A stretch of 64,000 nucleotides of DNA, taken from assembly GCA_022616435.1 (NCBI GenBank), contig JAKEET010000096.1, forward strand, positions 18,514 through 82,513. The letters are read 5' to 3'. The position numbers were made by a program, and so were the translations under genes. Source of the stretch: Gemmataceae bacterium. Its GTDB lineage: Bacteria > Planctomycetota > Planctomycetia > Gemmatales > Gemmataceae. The notes below the pieces were generated by a model that did no database searches, was not told where the DNA came from, and saw only the letters and a program-made list of their open reading frames with translations. Positions 1 through 7,195 of the stretch are shown here, one piece after another (the stretch's first letter is position 1; every line of letters starts with the position of its first letter).

Positions 1-370
1 GAACCTCCAGGTATTCCGCCGGCAACGCGTCGCGCACCTTGTCGGCCCATTCGATCAGGCACACGCCGCCGCTTTCGTAATACTCGTGGACGCCGAGGTC
101 CGCGAAGTCGCGCGGGCTGGACAGGCGGTAGGCGTCGAAATGATAGATCGGCAGCCGGGCCGGATATTCCTGGATGAGCACGAACGTCGGGCTGGAAACG
201 AGGTCCGGGTTGGCGATGCCCAGCCCTTCCGCCAGCGCCCGCACCAGGTGCGTCTTCCCCGCCCCGAGCGGCCCCACCAGCGCCACCACGGCGCCGGGAA
301 ACAGCAGCGCCCCGAGCCGCCGGCCGAAGGTTTCCGTTTCGCTCAGATCATTGACGAGGATCGTCGACAT
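1..370 (-). CDS. tsaE: tRNA threonylcarbamoyladenosine biosynthesis ATPase TsaE (3' end cut off by window edge)
   Basis: Translating the minus strand from the ATG at 370 gives a protein starting MSTILVNDLSETETFGRRLG, followed by the Walker A motif GPLGAGKT at about residue 34 and then SSPTFVLIQEY and IYHFDAYRL. These are the conserved blocks of the TsaE P-loop family, the small ATPase that works with TsaB and TsaD to make the t6A base at position 37 of ANN-decoding tRNAs in the cytoplasm. About 123 codons are visible; the family is usually 140-170 residues, so only the C-terminus is missing. The gene is divergent from the M48 peptidase, with an 83-bp gap between them. Confidence 0.9.
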   Translation of the reverse strand, partial: MSTILVNDLSETETFGRRLGALLFPGAVVALVGPLGAGKTHLVRALAEGLGIANPDLVSSPTFVLIQEYPARLPIYHFDAYRLSSPRDFADLGVHEYYESGGVCLIEWADKVRDALPAEYLEV

Positions 371-453
371 TGCAATTCTATAGGGAGGGCCGAACCCCCA
401 GGAATCGCTGCGCTCATCCTGGGGCTTGACCTCTGACCTCTGACTCCCGACCC

Positions 454-2679
454 ATGGCCGTCGCTTCCTATTATCCACCGAGCCCGCGCAATGTGCCCGT
501 CGATTTGACGGAGCCGACGCCCGCGTATCGCCAGCAGGTGACGCTGGTGCTGATCTCGGTGGTCATCTTCCTGCTGCTGTACTTCGGCCTGATGTTCCTG
601 TCGGGCCTGCTGGTCTACAAGCTCCTCACCTGGGAGCTCGCCGAGCGCAATCACGGCGGCATCGTCATCCTGCGCATCATCCTGATCATGCCGTGCGCCC
701 TGTTGTTCCTGTTCCTGCTCAAGAACCTGTTCAAGCGCGAAACGGCCGAGAAGACCTATGACGTTGAGATCTTCGAGGACGAGCATCCGCGGTTGTTCGA
801 CTTCATCAGCCGGCTGTGCGACGAGACGCAGGCGCCGCACCCGCACCGGGTGTTCATCAACTACGAGGTCAACGCGGGCGTCTCGTACGACAAATCGCTG
901 TTCCATTTGTTCTGGCCGGCGCCCAAGAATCTGACCGTCGGACTGGGACTCGTGAACGCGGTCAACCTGACGGAATTCAAGGCGATGCTCGCGCACGAGT
1001 TCGGCCATGTAACGCAAAAAAGTATGAAGCTGGGAAGCTACGCCTACGGATCGCTGCGCATCATCCACAATCTCGTGTACGGCTACGACTGGATGGATCG
1101 GCTGCTGGATCGCTGGTGCTGTCTCGACATCCGCATCAGTTGGCCGGCCTGGATGTTTTACGGGGTCTTGTGGCTGTTGCGCAAATTGCTGGCCGGCATG
1201 CTCGAGGGCATCATGTTTCTGGAACGCGCCATGTCCCGGCAGATGGAGTTCAACGCCGACCTGATGGCGGTCAGCGTCACCGGCAGCGACGCGCCCGTCC
1301 ACCTGCTGTGCAAGAGCTACTTCGCGGACCAGTGCCTGGGTCTCGTCTTCGAGGAGCTGCAAATGGCTCGCGACCACGACCTGCTCACCAGCGACCTGTT
1401 CTACCATCTCGACAAGGCGGCGACGCACGTCCGCAAGAAGGCGAAGAACCCCAACCTCGGCGTGCCGCCGCCGCTCCCGGCCGACGAGCGCGATACGACG
1501 CAGGTCTTCAAGCCCGAGGACGACGAGCTGGCCGCGATGTGGGCGACGCATCCGTCGAACTACGATCGCGAGGAAAACGCCAAGTACGACTACATCCGCA
1601 GCGAGTTCGACGAGCGCACCGCCTGGGTCCTGTTCGACGACCTGGACAAGCTGCGCGAGCGCATCACGGTGAAATTCTACCGGCACGTGTTCCGGGCCCC
1701 GCGCGAGCTCATGGTTTCGACGCCGGAGAAGGTCCAGGCATTCATCGACGAGGAGCACGCCGAGACCACCTACGATCCCAAGTATCAAGGGCTGTATGAC
1801 CATCGCAAGCTGATGCCGGGCGACATTCACGAGGCGTCGACCCTGGCCCGGAGCTGGTCCAAGGACCTGGGGACGCTGGCGCAGCTGCACGCGGGCACCT
1901 ACAGCGCCGAGGTCAAGCACCGCGCCCAGCTCTACAACCGCCGCCACGAGGAATCCGAGAAGCTGCTCGCCATCGCCAACGGCTGGGAGCGGCCCAAGAA
2001 CGGCGAGTTCGAGTTCCGCGGCGAATGGTACGACCTCCGCGACGCCAAGCGGCTCCTCAAGAAGCTCGACAAGGAATACGAGAAGGATGAAGCCTGGATG
2101 GAGGAGCTCGACCGCAAGGTGTTCGAGATCAACTACCAGATGGCCCTGCAGCTCAACCCGCTGTGGGCGACGGAGCTGTTCAAGCGTTACGAGTTCCACC
2201 TCGATGTGCAAAAGATCTGGCAGCGGCTTCGCGACCAGGAAGGCCCGGTCGGCTCGGCCCTGCAATTCCTGAGCAACTCGAAGGGCGACCTGCACTACGA
2301 CGATTTTCGCGAGGTCATCCGCATCTTCCGCAACGCCCACCTCGAATTGAAGGACGGCCTGAGAATCGCCGAAGACATGTACTTCCCGCCGCTGGCCAAC
2401 ATGCCCGCCGGGCAGCCGGTGCGGCCGTTCCTGCTGGCCAAGAAGCTGGTCTACAGCCTGAGCCGCTCGGAAACGTCGCTGCCGGGCAAATGGATCGACA
2501 GGTTCTTGAAGCAGTACCGCGAGGTGCAGAGCAAGGTCAACCGCCTGCACTTCAAGAGCATGGGCGGCATCCTGTCGTTGCAGGAAACGATCACCGCCGA
2601 GGCGCTCCGCCGGACCACGGCGGCCCGCCCGGTGACGGCGGCGCCGTCCGGACCGCCGCGGCTGCCGCCGCAGTCGTAG
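454..2679 (+). CDS. M48-family membrane zinc metallopeptidase
   Basis: The 741-residue protein has two hydrophobic segments near the N-terminus (about residues 30-58 and 70-92). They are followed by a peptidase domain with the zinc motif HEFGH at residues 181-185. The third zinc ligand is probably E265 in EFNAD. This pattern matches the M48 (Ste24/HtpX-like) family, whose members cleave membrane or secreted proteins at the cytoplasmic membrane. M48 domains are usually about 300 residues; here roughly 450 further residues, rich in charged helices, follow the catalytic core and have no function I recognise. An alternative is a planctomycete-specific M48 variant with a regulatory tail. The ATG at 454 is the first in-frame start and comes just before the hydrophobic region. 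Confidence 0.85.
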   Translation: MAVASYYPPSPRNVPVDLTEPTPAYRQQVTLVLISVVIFLLLYFGLMFLSGLLVYKLLTWELAERNHGGIVILRIILIMPCALLFLFLLKNLFKRETAEKTYDVEIFEDEHPRLFDFISRLCDETQAPHPHRVFINYEVNAGVSYDKSLFHLFWPAPKNLTVGLGLVNAVNLTEFKAMLAHEFGHVTQKSMKLGSYAYGSLRIIHNLVYGYDWMDRLLDRWCCLDIRISWPAWMFYGVLWLLRKLLAGMLEGIMFLERAMSRQMEFNADLMAVSVTGSDAPVHLLCKSYFADQCLGLVFEELQMARDHDLLTSDLFYHLDKAATHVRKKAKNPNLGVPPPLPADERDTTQVFKPEDDELAAMWATHPSNYDREENAKYDYIRSEFDERTAWVLFDDLDKLRERITVKFYRHVFRAPRELMVSTPEKVQAFIDEEHAETTYDPKYQGLYDHRKLMPGDIHEASTLARSWSKDLGTLAQLHAGTYSAEVKHRAQLYNRRHEESEKLLAIANGWERPKNGEFEFRGEWYDLRDAKRLLKKLDKEYEKDEAWMEELDRKVFEINYQMALQLNPLWATELFKRYEFHLDVQKIWQRLRDQEGPVGSALQFLSNSKGDLHYDDFREVIRIFRNAHLELKDGLRIAEDMYFPPLANMPAGQPVRPFLLAKKLVYSLSRSETSLPGKWIDRFLKQYREVQSKVNRLHFKSMGGILSLQETITAEALRRTTAARPVTAAPSGPPRLPPQS

Positions 2680-2821
2680 ACGAAGCGGCTCGCTTCGTCG
2701 CTGTGAAACGTCAACTACCTTGGTTCCGTGAAGCGGCGCGGCCACGTTCGTTCGGGCCGCGGCGCAGCGAGCCCCTTCGCCTACTGGATTCCTGCCGCCA
2801 CGTCCGATAGAATCGGTGGTC

Positions 2822-3850
2822 ATGCGTGGCCAACTTGTTCGCATCCTGCGCGGCGTGACGGCGACCCTGGGCCTGCTTGGCGGCGCGTCCGCCGGCGCGG
2901 AGGAAGTCGTTCACGATTTCCGCGGCGCCAGGTTCGACCGACAATTGCTGCGCTTCGACGGCCCCGACGCGCCGGAGTTCTACACGCCCGAAGCGGAGGG
3001 GCTGCGGGTGCGCATCGGTTACGGCAGGGTGCCAACCAAGACCGCGGGCGTCGCCTGGAACTGCACGATCCGCGGCGATTTCACCGCCACAGTGCACTAC
3101 GAAGTCCTCGAAAACGAACGGCCCAAGAGCGGCTATGGCACTGGCCTCGAACTGTACGCGTACCTCGACAGCCCCGTCAAGAAGCCGGGCCAATCACGCG
3201 ACGGCCTCCCGCTCGTCCGCCTGGCGCGGCCGGCCGAAGGGCTCGTGTTCCGCTTTTCGCACATGACCTATGACGACAACGATCAGCGCGTGGCGACCGC
3301 GGTCGCGGAAGTGCCGGCGGACCCGGAGAAGAAGCGCGGCCGGTTGCGGTTGAGTCGCCAGGGAGCGACGGTGATTGCCTCGTTTGCGGAAGGCGACGAC
3401 GGCGCGTTCCAGGAATTGCAGCGCACCGACGTCGGCGAGTTCAACATCCGCATGGTCCGGGTCGCCGGCGCCGGCCGAGCGCGGCTCGACGCGCGCATCC
3501 TGGAGATGCGGCTCGAAGGGCCGGACCTGGGCTTGCCGGCCGGCATCCAAGCGACCGCAGGACCGACCGCCCCCGGACAACGCATGCTCTGGCTGCTGTG
3601 GGGAATCGGCGGCGCGGTCGTCATCTTCTTGGCGGCCATCGCCGTCGCCTGGCGGAAGCGCTCCAGGACCGCGGCGGCGCCCAGCGCGCCGGAAGCCCAC
3701 GGCAACGGCCCGATGGTCGGCTTCGCGTGCAGCGCTTGCGGCAAGAACCTCAAGGTCAAGGAGGACGTCGCCGGCAAGCGCGTCAAGTGCCCCGGCTGCG
3801 GCCAGCTCGTGCAGGCGCCGGCGCTCGAGCTCGGCGAGCCGGGAGCCTGA
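2822..3850 (+). CDS. Secreted/membrane-anchored protein with DUF1583-like ectodomain and C-terminal zinc ribbon (copy 1)
   Basis: The protein has a signal peptide (MRGQLVRILRGVTATLGLLG), then an ectodomain of about 220 residues beginning 'VVHDFRGARFD', one transmembrane helix near residues 258-280, and a cytoplasmic tail with a CxxC...CxxC zinc ribbon (CSACGKNLK...KCPGCG). It resembles the planctomycete DUF1583-type jelly-roll proteins of unknown function. The next gene has the same architecture and is a tandem paralogue. An in-frame GTG at 2816 is possible, but the ATG at 2822 starts directly at the basic residue of the signal peptide. The function is not known; a sensor or scaffold role is only a guess from the topology. 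Confidence 0.75.
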   Translation: MRGQLVRILRGVTATLGLLGGASAGAEEVVHDFRGARFDRQLLRFDGPDAPEFYTPEAEGLRVRIGYGRVPTKTAGVAWNCTIRGDFTATVHYEVLENERPKSGYGTGLELYAYLDSPVKKPGQSRDGLPLVRLARPAEGLVFRFSHMTYDDNDQRVATAVAEVPADPEKKRGRLRLSRQGATVIASFAEGDDGAFQELQRTDVGEFNIRMVRVAGAGRARLDARILEMRLEGPDLGLPAGIQATAGPTAPGQRMLWLLWGIGGAVVIFLAAIAVAWRKRSRTAAAPSAPEAHGNGPMVGFACSACGKNLKVKEDVAGKRVKCPGCGQLVQAPALELGEPGA

Positions 3851-3881
3851 GGGGTGACAGGGTCCCATCGAAAGGTCAATC

Positions 3882-4832
3882 ATGAGGCACTTCCGCTTCG
3901 CGGTGATCTGGATCATGGGCGCCGGGCCGGCGTTCGCCGACGAGTCCTACTACGATTTCCGCAAGGGCCCGCTCCCCGCGGAGTTCACGCTGCACCAGGC
4001 CAAGAGCAGCGACTTCGTCAAGGCCGACGCGGAGGGTCTGCACATCACGCTGCCCAAGGACTACAAGCATCCCTTTGGCGGCGTCGGCGTGCGGACGACG
4101 TTCGGCGTCCGCGGCGACTTTGAAATCACCACGACCGCGGAGATCCTGGAGGCCGATGTGCCTCCCCCAGGCGCGTATGGCGTGGGAGTGACGTTGCGAC
4201 TGGAGAAGGCGGACCCCTCGCCGGACTTCGTGAACCTGGCCCGCATGGTCAAGCCCAACGGCATGGAGCTGCTCTTGTGGGAAGAATCGATCGGGCCCAT
4301 GAACGAGAACCGCAAGATCCAGGCGGGATACGCTCCCTGTGCGGACAAGGTCGTGACGCTGCGTCTCAAGAGAACTGCCACCACGCTGCAATTCATGTGG
4401 GCGCCCGGGGCCGCTCCGGACGAATTCCACGAGATCAAGGCCATCGAGTTCGGCGCCGACGACATCAAGAGCATCGTGCTGATCGGCTACAACGGCCGGC
4501 AGGCGTGCAACCTCAAGGCTCGGTTTCTCGACCTGCGCGTATCCAGTCCCGATCCGCCGGTGGCGGCGCCGGCGGGCGCGAACCCGGCGCCGGCAACCGC
4601 CGAGCCAAGCGGCCGGCTGTGGTGGCTGACCGGGGGCGGCGTTGCCGCGCTCGCTGTCGTGCTGGCGCTGCTGCTGGTCGCGCGACGGAAGCGCGCGGCG
4701 CCCCAAGCGGCGTCGGCCAGCAACATCGCCGAGCTGCAGTGTCCCAACTGCCAGAAGCGCTTGAAGATCGCCGCGACCGCGGCCGGCAAGAAAATCAAGT
4801 GCCCGGCCTGCGCCGCCGCCTTCGTTGCCTGA
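3882..4832 (+). CDS. Secreted/membrane-anchored protein with DUF1583-like ectodomain and C-terminal zinc ribbon (copy 2)
   Basis: This is a tandem paralogue of the preceding gene, 31 bp downstream on the same strand. It has a short signal peptide ending near 'GPAFADESY', an ectodomain opening 'YYDFRKGPLPAEF', a transmembrane helix (LWWLTGGGVAALAVVLALLL), a basic stop-transfer sequence and a zinc ribbon CPNCQKRLK...KCPAC at the very C-terminus. The region 'GVRGDFEITTTAEILE' lines up with 'IRGDFTATVHYEVLE' in copy 1. The function is unknown. The layout suggests that an extracytoplasmic ligand-binding sandwich is linked to a cytoplasmic zinc ribbon. Co-transcription with copy 1 is likely. Confidence 0.75.
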   Translation: MRHFRFAVIWIMGAGPAFADESYYDFRKGPLPAEFTLHQAKSSDFVKADAEGLHITLPKDYKHPFGGVGVRTTFGVRGDFEITTTAEILEADVPPPGAYGVGVTLRLEKADPSPDFVNLARMVKPNGMELLLWEESIGPMNENRKIQAGYAPCADKVVTLRLKRTATTLQFMWAPGAAPDEFHEIKAIEFGADDIKSIVLIGYNGRQACNLKARFLDLRVSSPDPPVAAPAGANPAPATAEPSGRLWWLTGGGVAALAVVLALLLVARRKRAAPQAASASNIAELQCPNCQKRLKIAATAAGKKIKCPACAAAFVA

Positions 4833-4861
4833 GCTGCTGTCGCGGCGTTCGTTTAGCCCCG

Positions 4862-4991
4862 ATACCGTTCGTACGAACGGTATTGCGTTTAGCCCCGGTT
4901 CGTAGAACCGGGGCGGACCGAATCCCGCGCGTGGGATGCATCCATTGCCAACCGCCTGTCCGCCCCGTTTCTTCGAAACGGGGCTAAACGC
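4862..4991. repeat. Intergenic inverted-repeat array with a perfect 22-bp palindrome
   Basis: Positions 4862-4883 are a perfect palindrome (ATACCGTTCGT followed by its complement). A 34-nt arm at 4885-4918 pairs with an inverted arm at 4958-4991, differing at only a few positions. Each arm is itself a hairpin (CCCCGGTTC...GAACCGGGG and CCCCGTTTC...GAAACGGGG), and both carry the sequence GCGTTTAGCCCC or its complement. Differences between the arms tend to be compensated within each hairpin, as expected for a folded repeat element rather than a protein-coding relic. Confidence 0.7.
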
Positions 4992-5005
4992 AAGAGACCT
5001 CGTCG

Positions 5006-5186
5006 ATGTCTCCCCAGGCGATGAAGCTCTGGTTGCTAGTCGGCGCGATCCTGATCGTCGGCGCCCGTCGCCACGGACGCGGTGGATGTTGAGTGCGCCG
5101 GCTGTCACAAACGCTTGAAAGTGTCGCCGCGGATGATTGGCAGGCAGATCAAATGCCCGGCGTGCGCGACCGCGTTTGTCGCCTGA
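5006..5186 (+). pseudogene. Frameshifted remnant of a third membrane/zinc-ribbon protein
   Basis: A reading frame from the ATG at 5006 (or 5021) encodes a hydrophobic segment MKLWLLVGAILIVG. It then runs into a stop after shifting out of register. One base away, the other frame from about 5061 to the TGA at 5184-5186 reads APVATDAVDVECAGCHKRLK and then a second CPAC, ending ATAFVA. The ending is nearly the same as that of the upstream paralogue (CPACAAAFVA). A single indel near 5060 would join the halves into a small membrane-anchored zinc-ribbon protein of about 55-60 residues. It may be a true pseudogene, a short gene with a sequencing error, or a partial duplication of copy 2. Confidence 0.6.
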
Positions 5187-5197
5187 CCGACGCGATG

Positions 5198-6160
5198 CTA
5201 AGGAATGTTGATGCGCTGCCGCGCCAGCGCCAGGGACCCGTGCACCACCACTTCTTCACCCAGCGCCGCCGGAACGATGGCGCAGCAGTTCGCGAAGGGC
5301 TTGAAGACCCGCTCGGCCACCAGCTTGCGCAACGGTTCGAACAGCAATGCCTCGCCCATCAGCGAGACGCCGCCGCCGATCACGATGCGGCGCGGGCAAC
5401 ACAGGGCGATCACCTGGCAGATCGCTTCGGCCAGCTTTTCCCAGGCGTGATACAGGATGCACCACGCCGCCTCATCGCCCGCCGCGGCCGCCTCGGCGAC
5501 GACGTGTGCCGTCAGCGCGGGCGCATCGCCCTGCACCCCCGCCCAATGGGCGAAGGCGCGTGAGGACTTGACCATCTCGCGGCGCGCCCACTCCTGGATG
5601 CCCCAGCCCGAGGCAATCTGTTCCAGCGGCAGATACCCCAGAGCCCCGTCCTGAACCACCGGCACGCGCAGGTGCCCGATCTCCGCCGCGCCCCGGCCGC
5701 AACCCCGGTAGATCGCGCCGTTGACGATCAAGCCGCCGCCGATGCCCGAGCCGATGGTGATGTAGAAGATCGGCGACAACCCTTTGCCCGCGCCGAACAG
5801 CGCTTCCGCCAGGCCGGCGACGTCGGCGTCGTTGCCGAGCGCGGCGGGGAGGCCGACGAGCTCGCCAATCCAGTCCGCGAGCGGAAAGTTGTCCCAGCCT
5901 TCAATCTGGTGCGATTTGACGACCGTGCGAGTTGCGTCATCCACCGGTCCGCCGAAGCCGATGCCGACGCCGCGCAGTTGGCCGCGCTCGATCCTGGACT
6001 GCTCGAGCAGCTCCGGAACGCCTCGTATGATTTGACGGCGAATCCCGTCGGCGCCGTGTTTCGGCTCGACGGTGGCGCGCCACAACCCAGCGAGAACACC
6101 GTCGCCGCGGCCGACGCCGAGCTGCAACTTCGTGCCGCCGATTTCGATGCCGAGGAACAT
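5198..6160 (-). CDS. ROK-family sugar kinase (glucokinase-like)
   Basis: The N-terminus MFLGIEIGGTKLQLGVG holds the phosphate-binding DxGGTK-like motif of ROK kinases, followed by GIGFGGPVD, LGNDADVAGLAEALFGAGKG and ITIGSGIGGGLIVNG. The family phosphorylates glucose or related sugars with ATP, or serves as a sugar-sensing repressor. No helix-turn-helix domain precedes this copy, so a cytoplasmic kinase is more likely. The usual ROK zinc site CxCGxxGCxE is absent: after GHLRV there is no cysteine cluster, although the late glutamate (LPLEQIASG) remains. I chose the ATG at 6160 over 6178 because it begins at the conserved strand. The length of 320 residues is typical. Confidence 0.85.
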   Translation of the reverse strand: MFLGIEIGGTKLQLGVGRGDGVLAGLWRATVEPKHGADGIRRQIIRGVPELLEQSRIERGQLRGVGIGFGGPVDDATRTVVKSHQIEGWDNFPLADWIGELVGLPAALGNDADVAGLAEALFGAGKGLSPIFYITIGSGIGGGLIVNGAIYRGCGRGAAEIGHLRVPVVQDGALGYLPLEQIASGWGIQEWARREMVKSSRAFAHWAGVQGDAPALTAHVVAEAAAAGDEAAWCILYHAWEKLAEAICQVIALCCPRRIVIGGGVSLMGEALLFEPLRKLVAERVFKPFANCCAIVPAALGEEVVVHGSLALARQRINIP

Positions 6161-6170
6161 GCTTGGTGTT

Positions 6171-6231
6171 CCCCTCACCCCCGTCCCTCTCCCCCAGGGG
6201 GGGCGAAGGGCGAGGGGGGGAAAGGGAATTA
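6171..6231. repeat. C-rich/G-rich intergenic inverted repeat
   Basis: A run of CCCCTCACCCCCGTCCCTC faces an inverted GGGGGGCGAAGGGCGAGGGG directly upstream of the ROK kinase start. Both arms are almost pure C or pure G, separated by very few bases. It could form a strong hairpin, and the G-rich arm could form a quadruplex. It lies in the 5' leader of the kinase. I take it to be a dispersed genomic repeat. Confidence 0.5.
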
Positions 6232-6523
6232 CAGAATCTGCCGGATCACGTCGCCGCGGGTGATGGAGAACATTGGACTCCCCCCCAGGAGTGGATGCTC
6301 AAGCATACCATTATTTCTTATGTCCGCGTGATGACGCAAGCGCGATCCGAAGTTTCTGCTTGGCGTTTCGCGCTCGCAGCGCCTCACGCCCTCGCGTGGG
6401 ACACCGCGAGCGCGAAACAGTGAACGATCAGGGGTGAAACTGATTCGGCGCGTGACATCGCCGCGGCGCGTCCATTACAATTCCCTGCGGTTCCGCGCCT
6501 CGACACGTCCACAGGAGATTCCC

Positions 6524-7195
6524 ATGAAACGGCTGCTGTTCGCGCTCATGGTTGCCGCACTCGGGCTCGGCGCTGCGCCGCGCGCCGGCGACGACGGCTG
6601 GATCAAGCTCTTCAACGGCAAGGACTTCACCGGCTGGAAGAAGTTCCTCGATCCGAAAAAGAAGGACGCCGACCCGGACAAGATCTGGACCATCAAGGAG
6701 GGCGTCATTTACTGCGAGGGGAGCGTCAACGGTTACCTGATCACGGAAAAGGAATACCGGAACTACGTGCTCAAGCTGCAGTGGCGCTGGGGCGACAGGG
6801 TCCACGTGAAGTACGGACGCAACAGCGGCGTCTTCGTCCACGTCGCCGGGCCCGACAAGATCTGGCCCAAGTCGGTGGAGGCCCAGCTCATGGCCGACCA
6901 TGCCGGCGACTTCTGGCTGGTCGGCGATTTCAAGCTGACGGTCGATCCGAAGCGGCAAGATCCGAAGGTCGCCCGGCACTACTACCGCATGAAGGACAAG
7001 GTCGAGAACAAGCTGGGCGAATGGAACCAGTACGAGATCACGTGCCAGGGGGACAGCGTGAAGCTGGTCATCAACGGCCAACTCGTCAACCGCGGCGAAA
7101 ACGCCGAGCTGACCAAGGGGAAGATCCTGCTGCAATCGGAAGGCGCGGAGATTCACTTCAAGGACGTGATACTGAAGCGGCTGGCGAAGTCATGA
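6524..7195 (+). CDS. Secreted DUF1080 (3-keto-disaccharide hydrolase-type) protein
   Basis: A signal peptide (MKRLLFALMVAALGLGAAPRAG) is followed by the classic DUF1080 opening DDGWIKLFNGKDFTGWKKF. Further DUF1080 blocks follow: WTIKEGVIYCEGSVNGYLIT, NYVLKLQWRW, GVFVHVAGPDKIWPKSVEAQ and GEWNQYEITC. The fold is a concanavalin-like sandwich; some members hydrolyse 3-keto-glycosides and most are unassigned, acting in the periplasm or outside the cell. The start at 6524 is preceded by an AGGAGA ribosome-binding site and begins the signal peptide. The gene is convergent with the next one, and their ends overlap by 6 bp. Confidence 0.85.
   Translation: MKRLLFALMVAALGLGAAPRAGDDGWIKLFNGKDFTGWKKFLDPKKKDADPDKIWTIKEGVIYCEGSVNGYLITEKEYRNYVLKLQWRWGDRVHVKYGRNSGVFVHVAGPDKIWPKSVEAQLMADHAGDFWLVGDFKLTVDPKRQDPKVARHYYRMKDKVENKLGEWNQYEITCQGDSVKLVINGQLVNRGENAELTKGKILLQSEGAEIHFKDVILKRLAKS

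Noticed and set aside
343..2844. 833-codon open frame on the minus strand opposite the M48 peptidase
   Set aside because: It is antisense to a clear metallopeptidase and is made of Arg/Val/Leu/Gln low-complexity typical of the opposite strand of GC-rich genes. No domain is seen.
4862..4991. Possible tRNA or CRISPR in the hairpin block
   Set aside because: There is no cloverleaf with an acceptor stem and T-loop, and repeats are inverted rather than regularly spaced direct copies with unique spacers.
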